Positions 7,919 to 15,248 of a DNA stretch of 25,119 nucleotides are shown here, in pieces. Source of the stretch: a virus. The stretch's first letter is position 1; the number at the start of each line of letters is the position of its first letter. The DNA is taken from positions 1 to 25,119 of IMG/VR virus record IMGVR_UViG_3300020436_000087. The stretch is one strand, 5' to 3'. A program made the translations under genes and the position numbers. The notes under the pieces were generated by a model. The model did no database searches and was not told where the DNA came from. It saw nothing but the letters and a program-made list of their open reading frames with translations.

Positions 7919-8490
7919 TTCTTACTGGCCCACAAGGATCGGGTAATCACTTATGGGCCAAAATACTTAGTCGTCATCCATTCGTTTATGGTTGGAAGAT
8001 GAAAAAGTATTGGGAAGGTCATCACCTTGAGCCCTTTAGTCACTGGTGGGATGATCCAAGTAAGATTGAGGATACACAAACAAAGTATAACTTTACCTCA
8101 ATCTCTTGCCCTTACTTTAGAGATAATAAACCTTGTATTCCAAAATACGAAGAGTTTATATCTAAGGCGTCAAAAATATTTGACGTTAAAGTTGTTGTCA
8201 TAGGAAGAGATCAATCAATTCTCAAAGCACAACAAGAAAGAGTTAGGGGAATGCATACAACTCCGTTGTTTGAAAATGAGATAGCAAAATTGCCTAATCC
8301 CTATTTCGTTTCAATGGAGTTGTTGTATCTTTACAAACAAAAATATCTAGAACACATAAGAGAAAAATTAGAGTTTCCTATTGATGTTGACTATAAAGAT
8401 TTAGTTGATACAAACGAAAAATATATTAAAGGTAGAAACATTTTTCAACCATTAGATAAAGAAGTAAAAAAAGCGTGTGAGGAATCATGA
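7897..8490 (+). CDS. Sulfotransferase-like P-loop protein
   Basis: This 197-residue protein begins with a beta strand and a P-loop-like turn GPQGSGNHLW at residues 11-20, the form typical of PAPS-dependent sulfotransferases (5'-phosphosulfate loop) rather than kinases, since Asn-His replaces Lys-Ser/Thr. A second motif, VVVIGRDQSI around Arg104 and Ser107, is placed like the 3'-phosphate-binding Arg/Ser of that family. The protein is shorter than typical sulfotransferases and the acceptor is unknown. It starts within the last 22 nt of the symporter gene and ends in an ATGA overlap with the oxygenase gene. An alternative reading is a P-loop nucleotide kinase. Family-level confidence is moderate. 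Confidence 0.65.
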   Translation: MEKSKLLILTGPQGSGNHLWAKILSRHPFVYGWKMKKYWEGHHLEPFSHWWDDPSKIEDTQTKYNFTSISCPYFRDNKPCIPKYEEFISKASKIFDVKVVVIGRDQSILKAQQERVRGMHTTPLFENEIAKLPNPYFVSMELLYLYKQKYLEHIREKLEFPIDVDYKDLVDTNEKYIKGRNIFQPLDKEVKKACEES

Positions 8491-9137
8491 TCTCAAATTG
8501 GGAAGACGCAAAGAAAAGAAGTAACTATCATTTCAATAAAAAAATAAAAGATACTGATAATGTAAAACATATTGGTAGATTTGTAGGAACGTGGAAAGAT
8601 GAGGTAGATAATGTTATCAATGATACTAAAAAAATTAATTGGAGTAATAGAAGATTATCTACTGATAGACCTAACAATGATGTTGAGGCAGAAGAAAATG
8701 ATTTAATAAAAGCAGGTGCCAATCCTAAGATGACAATCTACAGAGGATTAACTGATTTTAGTAAATGTCCTACAATACAAAAGATGATAGATTATTTTCA
8801 GTTTAAATCATGTAAAGCAAAATTACATGTTCAGTTTACTGGCGATGTATTAAATATGCATATAGATAAACTCTATGATTTAGACGAAGATCCAAATAAC
8901 GTAATTAGAATAATGGTTATGTTAGATGATTGGGAACCAGGTCAATTTTTGATATACGGAAATCAAATATTTGATAGATGGCAAAGTGGGGATATACATT
9001 ACTTTGATTGGCAGAATATACCTCATGCAACGGCAAACGCAAGTATGACACCTAGACCAATGTTAGTAATTACAGGTGTTATGAGTTTGGAAACAAAGGA
9101 TATTACAAAAGTTCAATTAGATCGTTATCTAACTTGA
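8487..9137 (+). CDS. 2-oxoglutarate/Fe(II)-dependent oxygenase-like protein
   Basis: This 216-residue protein has a C-terminal double-stranded beta-helix pattern. The iron facial triad is probably His125-X-Asp127 (NMHIDKL) with distal His180 (IPHATANAS), and Arg190 (PRPMLVITG) is in place to bind the 2-oxoglutarate carboxylate. Residues 112-195 resemble the aspartyl/asparaginyl beta-hydroxylase-like group. Such enzymes are common in marine T4-like phages and hydroxylate proteins, nucleobases or small molecules; the substrate here is unknown. The start overlaps the sulfotransferase-like gene by 4 nt (ATGA). The 3' end meets the minus-strand HNH-like gene tail to tail with a 35-nt overlap and no terminator between them. 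It is the last gene of the accessory chain before the sheath gene. Confidence 0.78.
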   Translation: MISNWEDAKKRSNYHFNKKIKDTDNVKHIGRFVGTWKDEVDNVINDTKKINWSNRRLSTDRPNNDVEAEENDLIKAGANPKMTIYRGLTDFSKCPTIQKMIDYFQFKSCKAKLHVQFTGDVLNMHIDKLYDLDEDPNNVIRIMVMLDDWEPGQFLIYGNQIFDRWQSGDIHYFDWQNIPHATANASMTPRPMLVITGVMSLETKDITKVQLDRYLT

Positions 9138-9402
9138 TCCAACAATTATGACAAAGGATTTTAGAAGTTTGTATTAATTTTAGTATATCTTCTCTGCCTT
9201 CTGTATTGATACCTGTAACTTTAGACTTTTTACGGATATCTGCGTCATGTGGATGAAACTTTAAACATATAGTTTCAGACTCACCACATTGTTGACAAGA
9301 TAAATTAGATAGATGTTTATTGATCCATGAGACACGTTTTGAGTAGTTTCTTCGGGCAACTTTCTTAATTGTTTCTTTATATTTTTGATAATGTGTCTGC
9401 AT
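9103..9402 (-). CDS. HNH-like zinc-ribbon protein, possibly a degenerate endonuclease
   Basis: This is the only convincing minus-strand gene. It has 99 residues from the ATG at 9402; an ATG at 9438 adds 12 hydrophobic residues and neither start has a Shine-Dalgarno. The core has two metal-binding knuckles, CQQC and CHNC, flanking KFHPHDADIRKK. This is the layout of short HNH endonucleases of T4-like phages, with a first His-His-Asp cluster and a later Asn in CHNC. The final His that usually follows (as in NCH) is Trp here, so catalysis may be lost and the protein may only bind DNA. The N terminus is basic (KKVARRNYSKR). It sits alone between the convergent oxygenase gene and the sheath promoter, as expected of a mobile homing-type gene or its remnant. 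Confidence 0.65.
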   Translation of the reverse strand: MQTHYQKYKETIKKVARRNYSKRVSWINKHLSNLSCQQCGESETICLKFHPHDADIRKKSKVTGINTEGREDILKLIQTSKILCHNCWIKLDNDLIELL

Positions 9403-9458
9403 ATGGATATTTATATATAGTATAGCATATAAAAACATGATGTTGAAATATATGTTTC

Positions 9459-9466
9459 TATAAATA
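9459..9466 (+). promoter_or_regulatory. T4-type late promoter upstream of gp18
   Basis: A perfect TATAAATA octamer, in the context CTATAAATAC, lies 60 nt before the gp18 start in a non-coding stretch. This is the single-element promoter read by T4 gp55-type sigma factors, and gp55 is encoded at 23131-23679. It should drive the sheath, tube and portal genes late in infection. Confidence 0.7.
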
Positions 9467-9526
9467 CATGTATAAAAAGAAGTATTATTGCAATAATTAT
9501 TAGAATATTCAAATAGGAGAACAACA

Positions 9527-11545
9527 ATGGCATTTTTAGTTTCACCTGGCGTACAGGTAAAAGAAACCGATTTAACGAATGTCGTACCAGCGGTAGCAAC
9601 ATCTATTGGTGCAATTGCAGGTGCATTCGCAAAAGGCCCTGTTTCCAGCGTGACAACAATTAGTTCTGAAGAGGACTTAGTAAAAATTTTCGGTAAACCA
9701 GGTACTACAAGTGCTAGTTATGAAAACTGGTTTTGTGCTGCAAACTTCTTGCAATACGGAAATTCACTAAGGGTAGTAAGAGCTGAGAGTGCAGTCCTTA
9801 ACGCAGGTGCAAACAGCGGAATATTAATTAGGGATGACGATCATTACGAGCAGTCATTCAGAGGTGGAGAAGGCTCTCACGGTGAGTGGGCTGCAAGAAC
9901 AGCAGGAACATGGGGTAACTCTTTAGGAGTTGACATCTGTGCTACAGCAACAGCATATGAACAAGTAATTTCATCTTCATCTTTAACAGTAGGCGAAGAC
10001 GCAGCTGGATCTACAGAAATCGCAGTTGACGATATAGACTTAGCAGACAACGTAATCGCCGTTGGTGATATCGTATCATTCTTTACAAACTCAGCAGGTA
10101 CAACAGCAGTTGCAGGTGAGGCAGGTAAAGAGTACGAAGTTACAGCAGTTAACACATCAACAAACGTTATGACTATCAGAAAATTAGATGATCCTAACGG
10201 TGGCGGAACACACAACATTATACCTGACAACTCATTCGTAAAAAGAAAATGGAGATTTTACGATTTATTTGACTCAGCTCCTGGTACATCACCATGGTCT
10301 ACTCAAAACTCAAAAGGTACAGCAGACGAATTGCATGTAGTAGTTTATGACAAGACTGGTGCGATTACAGGTTTTGATGTTGACGTTGCAGGTCAAAGAA
10401 CATCAGCAGTTATAGAAAGATTTGCTGCCATGTCAAAACATCCAAACGCAAAAACACCACAGGGTAATTCAAACTTCTACCCAGATGTTATATTTGCAAA
10501 CTCAGAACAAATATATTGGTGCGATCACCCATCAGCAGCTTCAAATTGGGGTACTGATATATCTTCAGGTACTGCATTTACAGCAATTGACGCTCCAATC
10601 GTTGACGCATTAACAGGTGGAACGGATGACTATGCTTTGACAAACGGCGAGTTATCAATCGCATATAATAAGTTTGATGATTCAGAAATCAATGATGTAA
10701 ACTTAATCATTGGTGGATCATCTTCAATTGCGGCAGATACACAAGCAAACTATGACACACATGGTACTATGTTAATTACTCTTGCAGAAGCGAGATTAGA
10801 TGCTATTGCATTTATATCACCTCACAGAGCTGCAACAGTAGGAGTAGCAGCTTCAAATACACAAAAGACAAACGTAGTAAACGCAGCTGCAACATTACCA
10901 AGTTCTTCTTATGCAGTTCTTGATAGTGGATACAAATACATGTATGACAAATATGCTGACGTTTATAGATACGTACCACTTAACGGTGATATCGCTGGAT
11001 TATGTGCGAGAAACGATGCAGTTGCAGAAGTCTTTTTCTCACCCGCTGGATTTAACAGAGGTGTATTAAGAGGTGCAATCAAACTTTCTTTCAATCCTAA
11101 TCAAGCAGAAAGAGACGATCTTTATCAAGCAAGAGTTAACCCAGTTGTTAACTTTCCAGGCCAAGGTGTAACACTATTCGGTGATAAAACTGCCTTGACA
11201 ACTCCTAGTGCGTTTGATAGAATAAACGTTAGAAGATTGTTTATAGTTTTAGAGAAAGCAATCTCTACTGCTTCTAAATTTCAATTATTTGAAGTTAACG
11301 ATGCATTTACTAGAGCAAGATTTAAAAATCTTGTTGAACCATTCCTAAGAGACATACAAGGACGAAGAGGAATAGAGGACTTTCAAGTAGTGTGTGACGC
11401 AACAAACAATACAGGCGAAGTGGTAAACAGAAACGAGTTCGTAGCAGATGTTTTTGTTAAACCTAATCGTTCTATTAACTTCATATCGCTAAACTTTATA
11501 GCAACAAGATCAGGCGTTGCCTTTAGTGAAGTAGGAGGAGCGTAA
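9527..11545 (+). CDS. 18: Tail sheath protein gp18
   Basis: This is the contractile sheath subunit. The 672 residues compare with 659 in T4. The N terminus MAFLVSPGVQVKETDLTNVV is the classic sheath start. The variable, Thr/Ala/Asp-rich middle (about residues 100-450) corresponds to the surface-exposed domains, and the C-terminal about 200 residues (AFDRINVRRLFIVLEKAIS, then a segment starting FEVNDAFTRARFKNLVEPFL) form the conserved sheath fold that links neighbouring subunits. AGGAG lies 10 nt before the ATG and a late promoter lies at 9459. The stop is followed after one base by gp19, so they are cotranscribed. Codon use here is richer in C-ending codons than in the accessory block, as expected of a highly expressed structural gene. 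Confidence is very high. Confidence 0.97.
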   Translation: MAFLVSPGVQVKETDLTNVVPAVATSIGAIAGAFAKGPVSSVTTISSEEDLVKIFGKPGTTSASYENWFCAANFLQYGNSLRVVRAESAVLNAGANSGILIRDDDHYEQSFRGGEGSHGEWAARTAGTWGNSLGVDICATATAYEQVISSSSLTVGEDAAGSTEIAVDDIDLADNVIAVGDIVSFFTNSAGTTAVAGEAGKEYEVTAVNTSTNVMTIRKLDDPNGGGTHNIIPDNSFVKRKWRFYDLFDSAPGTSPWSTQNSKGTADELHVVVYDKTGAITGFDVDVAGQRTSAVIERFAAMSKHPNAKTPQGNSNFYPDVIFANSEQIYWCDHPSAASNWGTDISSGTAFTAIDAPIVDALTGGTDDYALTNGELSIAYNKFDDSEINDVNLIIGGSSSIAADTQANYDTHGTMLITLAEARLDAIAFISPHRAATVGVAASNTQKTNVVNAAATLPSSSYAVLDSGYKYMYDKYADVYRYVPLNGDIAGLCARNDAVAEVFFSPAGFNRGVLRGAIKLSFNPNQAERDDLYQARVNPVVNFPGQGVTLFGDKTALTTPSAFDRINVRRLFIVLEKAISTASKFQLFEVNDAFTRARFKNLVEPFLRDIQGRRGIEDFQVVCDATNNTGEVVNRNEFVADVFVKPNRSINFISLNFIATRSGVAFSEVGGA

Positions 11546-11546
11546 G

Positions 11547-12077
11547 ATGGCTAGTATAGACGATTTTAAAGCACAATTAAAAGGTGGTGGTGCAAGACCC
11601 AATCAGTTTAGAGTAACGATTGTACCGCCAATTGGTATTGTAACAGGACTAAACGTAGCAAACTCATCATTTCTATGTAAGGCTTCTAAATTACCAGGTC
11701 AAACACTTGGAGAAATAGAAGTACCTTTTAGAGGAAGAAAAATTTATGTAGCAGGTGATAGGGAGTTTGAAACTTGGAATAGTACATTTTTAAATGATAC
11801 AGACTTTAATATCAGAAACGCAATAGAGCGTTGGATGAATGGTATTAATGATCTTGCTGATAATACAGGTACAATTGTTTCTAGTGACTATCAATCAGAC
11901 TTAACAGTTGAACAATTAGATAGAGACGGAACAACAATTAAATCTTATATTTTCAGAAATGCTTATCCATTAACATTAGCAGACATTGAGTTATCTTACG
12001 AAACTGTTAATGCATTGGAAGAGTTTGAGGTGACATGGAGATATCAACACTTTGAAGCAAGTGGTGTAAACTTCTAA
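11547..12077 (+). CDS. 19: Tail tube protein gp19
   Basis: This is the inner tail tube subunit on which the sheath assembles. It has 176 residues, compared with 163 in T4. The signature includes RPNQFRVTIVPP near residues 17-28, SKLPGQTLGEIEVPFRGR near 48-65, and the C-terminal MEVTWRYQHFEA-like block (EFEVTWRYQHFEASGVNF here). The start is one base after the gp18 stop, with GGAGG just upstream inside gp18. A related protein with the same pattern (LPG, LGE, P, GD and a Trp helix) occurs at 19967-20545. The next gene, portal gp20, has its own promoter-like octamer. Confidence is very high. Confidence 0.95.
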   Translation: MASIDDFKAQLKGGGARPNQFRVTIVPPIGIVTGLNVANSSFLCKASKLPGQTLGEIEVPFRGRKIYVAGDREFETWNSTFLNDTDFNIRNAIERWMNGINDLADNTGTIVSSDYQSDLTVEQLDRDGTTIKSYIFRNAYPLTLADIELSYETVNALEEFEVTWRYQHFEASGVNF

Positions 12078-12085
12078 TTTACCTA

Positions 12086-12093
12086 CATAAATA
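12086..12093 (+). promoter_or_regulatory. Late promoter-like octamer upstream of gp20
   Basis: CATAAATA differs from the T4 late consensus only at the first base. It lies in the 38-nt gap between gp19 and gp20, 22 nt before the gp20 start, and is followed by a TAGGAG ribosome-binding sequence at 12104-12109. Confidence 0.55.
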
Positions 12094-12115
12094 TTAAGAA
12101 ACGTAGGAGTATATA

Positions 12116-13711
12116 ATGGCAGAGCTATTCGGATTTAGATTCGAAAGAATAAAAGATATCAGACCTGAGGACAAATTTGTTCAGAAGTCGCCAGATGACG
12201 GAACAGTAGAAATATCTGGTGGTGGACACTTTGCCCAGGTCTTAGATATTGACGGTAAAGACAGAAACGATCTAGATCTTATTCGTAGATATAGAGACAT
12301 TGCCCAACAACCAGAATGCGATAGTGCGATAGAGGATATCGTAAACGAAGCTATTGTATCAGATGAAAGAGATACCTCAGTAGAAATAGTTTTAGATAAT
12401 CTAAAATATTCTAACAAAATTAAAAACAGTATGAGGGAAGCTTTTGCTGATATAAAATCTTTGTTAGACTTTGATACTAAAGGACATGATATCTTTAGAC
12501 GTTGGTATGTTGATGGCAGATTATTCTATCATAAGATTATTGATTCAAAAAATCCTAAACTAGGTATTCAAGAAGTAAGATATATTGATCCTAGAAAAAT
12601 CAGAAAAGTAAAAGCAGTTCAAAAAGTGCCTGGGCCACAAGGTTCAACAATCGTTAAAGATGAAGAGGATTATTATCTTTACAATGAAAAGATGTTGAAA
12701 GGTATGATGAACCAAGGTATGAGAATTGCCGAAGACGCAATAACTTATTGTCCGTCTGGTTTGATTGACGCAAACAAAAATCAAGTATTATCTTATTTAC
12801 ATAAAGCAATTAAACCTGTAAATCAATTAAGAATGATTGAAGACAGTTTAGTTATTTACAGAATATCTAGAGCACCAGAGAGAAGAATATTTTATATTGA
12901 CGTTGGTAACTTACCAAAACTAAAAGCAGAACAATATCTAAAAGATGTTATGAACAGGTATAGAAACAAACTTGTTTATGACGCAAAGACAGGTGAGATT
13001 AGAGACGATAGAAATCACATGTCAATGTTAGAAGACTTTTGGTTACCTAGAAGAGAAGGTGGAAGAGGAACAGAGATTACTTCTTTACCAGGTGGTTCAA
13101 ACTTAGGTGAGATAGATGACATTACATATTTCCAAAGAAAACTTTACAGAAGTTTAAATGTTCCTATATCAAGATTAGAAGCAGAACAATCTTTTTCACT
13201 AGGAAGATCTACTGAGATTACAAGAGACGAATTAAAGTTTACTAAGTTTATTAAAAGAATAAGAAAGAAGTTTATACCTTTATTCTTAGATATGTTGAAG
13301 ACACAACTTATCTTAAAAGGTATTATCAATATTGAAGAGTGGCCTAGAATAAAAGAACACATTCAATTTGATTTCTTAAAAGATGGTCACTTCTCAGAAT
13401 TAAAAGAACAAGAATTATTAAATGAAAGAATTAATATGTTAGGATCAGTAGAAAACTACATTGGTACTTTCTTTAGTAAAGAGTTTGTTTACAAAAAAGT
13501 ATTGAGAATGAGCGACCATGAGATAGAAGAGATAAGAAGACAGATTAACAAAGAGGCAGGTAGTGAAGTTGATGACGGTGGAGTTGATATTCCAAATACA
13601 GACGGAATTACTAGAGTGCCTTCTTTCGGTGGGGAACCAATGGTTGAACCTACTAAGACACCAGACCCAGATAAACAAGATGGTGATGATGACGATATAA
13701 ATAATACATAA
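12116..13711 (+). CDS. 20: Portal protein gp20
   Basis: This is the dodecameric portal vertex through which DNA is packaged and ejected and on which prohead assembly starts. Its 531 residues match T4 gp20 (524). Recognisable blocks are the N-terminal FGFRFER start, QPECDSAIEDIVNEAIV near residues 62-78, the KIIDSKNPKLGIQEVRYIDP region, RISRAPERRIFYIDVGNLP near 248-266, MLEDFWLPRREGGRGTEI near 305-322, and SRLEAEQSFSLGRSTEITRD near 348-367. These last stretches are the usual cores of marine gp20 phylogenetic markers. The C-terminal tail is acidic and Pro/Asp-rich. The gene has a strong TAGGAG ribosome-binding site. Confidence is very high. Confidence 0.97.
   Translation: MAELFGFRFERIKDIRPEDKFVQKSPDDGTVEISGGGHFAQVLDIDGKDRNDLDLIRRYRDIAQQPECDSAIEDIVNEAIVSDERDTSVEIVLDNLKYSNKIKNSMREAFADIKSLLDFDTKGHDIFRRWYVDGRLFYHKIIDSKNPKLGIQEVRYIDPRKIRKVKAVQKVPGPQGSTIVKDEEDYYLYNEKMLKGMMNQGMRIAEDAITYCPSGLIDANKNQVLSYLHKAIKPVNQLRMIEDSLVIYRISRAPERRIFYIDVGNLPKLKAEQYLKDVMNRYRNKLVYDAKTGEIRDDRNHMSMLEDFWLPRREGGRGTEITSLPGGSNLGEIDDITYFQRKLYRSLNVPISRLEAEQSFSLGRSTEITRDELKFTKFIKRIRKKFIPLFLDMLKTQLILKGIINIEEWPRIKEHIQFDFLKDGHFSELKEQELLNERINMLGSVENYIGTFFSKEFVYKKVLRMSDHEIEEIRRQINKEAGSEVDDGGVDIPNTDGITRVPSFGGEPMVEPTKTPDPDKQDGDDDDINNT
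13696..13703 (+). promoter_or_regulatory. T4-type late promoter at the end of gp20
   Basis: A perfect TATAAATA lies inside the last codons of gp20 (Asp-Ile-Asn), 22 nt before the gp67-like ATG. AAGGAG at 13714-13718 follows. Its distance matches the octamers before gp20 and the gene at 16212. It probably drives the prohead core/protease unit. Confidence 0.6.
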
Positions 13712-13724
13712 AAAGGAGATTATT

Positions 13725-13931
13725 ATGAGTTCAGATAAAGTAGTAGATGCATTAGCAAAAGGAAATCACCTTGACGCTGAAGACGCATTTAAAGATGCTA
13801 TGAAATCTAAAATTGCAGACGCAATAGAAGTCAAAAAAATGGAAGTGGCAAAGGGATTAGTTAATAATCATATAGACGCTACTCCTGCTCAAGAGACTGC
13901 CCCTGCGCCTGAAGATAACAGAGACGAGTAA
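13725..13931 (+). CDS. 67: Prohead core protein, gp67-like
   Basis: This small acidic protein of 68 residues sits directly after the portal gene, as gp67 (PIP) does in T4. The N-terminal 45 residues form an amphipathic helix-rich segment (VVDALAKGNHLDAEDAFKDA, KSKIADAIEVKKMEVAK) that resembles the start of T4 gp67: a short helix, an alternating Ala/Asp segment, then IEEKK-like. The C-terminal tail is rich in Pro, Ala, Glu and Asp (TPAQETAPAPEDNRDE), comparable to the acidic tail of gp67. In T4 the protein is part of the scaffold core and is degraded by gp21. A strong AAGGAG and a late promoter precede it. The assignment is by position and composition; sequence similarity is modest. Confidence 0.72.
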   Translation: MSSDKVVDALAKGNHLDAEDAFKDAMKSKIADAIEVKKMEVAKGLVNNHIDATPAQETAPAPEDNRDE

Positions 13932-13935
13932 TCAA

Positions 13936-14184
13936 ATGATGTGGAATGACCTTTATTCATCTATATTTGAGAAAGATGAACACAAAAAGTCTAGAGAATA
14001 TAGGAAACAATCGCCTAAAATGAAGAAAGCGATTGATGATTTATTCAAAAAGTTAGATTCTAAGGGGTCAAATTTCCTAAATAACTTTGAAAGAACAATT
14101 AAAGACGTTGCAAGAAAAAACAGAGTACCAGAAAAAAAGATCATGGATTACTTTGAAAAAGAGGCAACGGCATTTATGCAATAA
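13936..14184 (+). CDS. Small conserved-position protein in the gp68 slot
   Basis: This is an 82-residue, mostly helical, basic protein (many Lys/Arg/Glu; one Trp at residue 3). It starts 4 nt after the gp67-like stop, with a second in-frame ATG as codon 2. It occupies the position of prohead core gene 68 of T4, between 67 and 21, but is much shorter than T4 gp68 (about 141 residues) and I see no clear similarity. The segment KMKKAIDDLFKKLDSKG is followed by a helix (ERTIKDVARKNRVPEKKI) that looks like a small helical bundle. A role in the prohead core is inferred from context only. It could equally be a DNA- or scaffold-binding accessory protein. Confidence 0.75.
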   Translation: MMWNDLYSSIFEKDEHKKSREYRKQSPKMKKAIDDLFKKLDSKGSNFLNNFERTIKDVARKNRVPEKKIMDYFEKEATAFMQ

Positions 14185-14193
14185 GGACTAACA

Positions 14194-14577
14194 ATGGCAG
14201 TAGTATTACAAACATTAAAAGACTCAGATTTTGAACACGTTGTAAAAGTTACAACAACTGGTACTAATTCTGCGGCTTCAATTGTTGACGCTTCTGCGTT
14301 AGCAGGTGCAGATACAAATCCAAGACTATCAATAGTATCTTGTACGTGGACAGTCGGATCACAAACAGACATTTTATTTGACGCAACTTCAGACGTTGTT
14401 GCATTATCACTAAACGGTAATGGTAACATTAACGGAGCTGCTCAACATATTCCGTCTATCGCAAATAATGCTGGATCAGGTGTAACAGGTGACATTCAAT
14501 TAACCAATTCATCAGCCTCAGTAGGAACAATAATTTTACATTGTAGAAAGGTATCGGGTTACGATAATATAACGTAA
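14194..14577 (+). CDS. Probable structural protein, beta-rich, unknown function
   Basis: This 127-residue protein is rich in Thr, Ser, Ala, Asn, Gly and Val, with alternating beta-strand patterns throughout (residues 15-25, 43-60, 66-75, 95-120) and no membrane segment. The composition is like that of virion surface or decoration proteins. It carries a short opening helix (VLQTLKDSDFEHVVKVTTT) and ends HCRKVSGYDNIT. AAGGA precedes the ATG. Its stop overlaps the gp21 start by one base (TAATG), so it is translated with the protease gene. It has no counterpart at this place in T4. A decoration or head-fibre-like role is an inference; the reading frame itself is well supported by spacing, ribosome-binding site and codon pattern. 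Confidence 0.8.
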   Translation: MAVVLQTLKDSDFEHVVKVTTTGTNSAASIVDASALAGADTNPRLSIVSCTWTVGSQTDILFDATSDVVALSLNGNGNINGAAQHIPSIANNAGSGVTGDIQLTNSSASVGTIILHCRKVSGYDNIT

Positions 14578-15236
14578 TGCAAACAGTAAAACTTATAACA
14601 GAAGCTAACGATTTTGATTCATCTAATTTCTTAATAGAAGAGAAGAATGGTAAGAAGAATTATAAGATCAAAGGTATCTTCATGCAATCAAACATTAAAA
14701 ACAGAAATGGTAGAGTATATCCAAAAGAAGTTTTAATGAAAGAAGTTAAAAACTACACTAGAGACTTTATAGAAAAAAATAGAGCGTTTGGTGAGTTAGG
14801 ACACCCAGACGGTCCAACTGTAAATCTAGACAGAGTATCACATATGATTACATCTTTAAAACAAGAAGGTGATAACTTCATAGGTGAAGCAAAGATTATG
14901 GACACACCTATGGGTAAGATTGTAAAAAATCTTATGGACGAAGGTGCAACTCTTGGTGTATCATCTAGAGGAATGGGTTCATTAGACTCTAGAGGTAATG
15001 CAAATTACGTAAGATCAGATTTTAAATTAGCAACTGCAGGTGACATAGTTTCAGACCCATCTGCTCCTAGTGCTTTCGTAGAAGGTATTATGGAAGGTAA
15101 AGAGTGGGTATGGGATCATGGAAGTTTAATTGAAGCACACGTTGCAGAAGCAAAAGCAAGAATTGAAAAAAGAGCGAAAGTAAAAAGAGATCTAGAATCA
15201 AGTTTAGAGTTCGCAAAGTTTTTAAAACAGTTATAA
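14577..15236 (+). CDS. 21: Prohead core scaffold protein and protease gp21
   Basis: This is the serine protease that matures the T4-type prohead by degrading the scaffold and trimming the capsid protein. It has 219 residues, close to T4 (212). The catalytic His is probably His76 in GELGHPDGP, and the nucleophile Ser129 or Ser130 is in LGVSSRGMGS; both blocks are diagnostic of the herpesvirus-assemblin-like U9/S80 family. The segment KNRNGRVYPKEVL at 41-53 is also typical. A substrate site of the expected (Leu/Ile)-X-Glu form occurs in gp23 at residues 50-52. The start overlaps the preceding stop by one base. Unlike in T4, two foreign genes separate it from the scaffold gene gp22. Confidence 0.94.
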   Translation: MQTVKLITEANDFDSSNFLIEEKNGKKNYKIKGIFMQSNIKNRNGRVYPKEVLMKEVKNYTRDFIEKNRAFGELGHPDGPTVNLDRVSHMITSLKQEGDNFIGEAKIMDTPMGKIVKNLMDEGATLGVSSRGMGSLDSRGNANYVRSDFKLATAGDIVSDPSAPSAFVEGIMEGKEWVWDHGSLIEAHVAEAKARIEKRAKVKRDLESSLEFAKFLKQL

Positions 15237-15248
15237 TTAGGAGAAATT

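Noticed and set aside
9408-9415. Minus-strand TATAAATA just upstream of the HNH-like start at 9402.
   Set aside because: It is only 5 nt from the ATG, so a transcript would begin at or inside the start codon; the region is nearly all A/T and such a word is likely by chance.
9877-10230. Minus-strand 117-residue frame opposite the sheath gene.
   Set aside because: It is fully inside gp18, has no ribosome-binding site, and its composition mirrors the Ala/Thr-rich sense strand.
11195-11223. TTGACA-N17-TAGAAT with an extended -10 inside gp18, a very good promoter by sequence.
   Set aside because: It lies in codons for the conserved sheath segment AFDRINVRR, so protein constraint can explain it, and gp19 follows gp18 within the same late unit.
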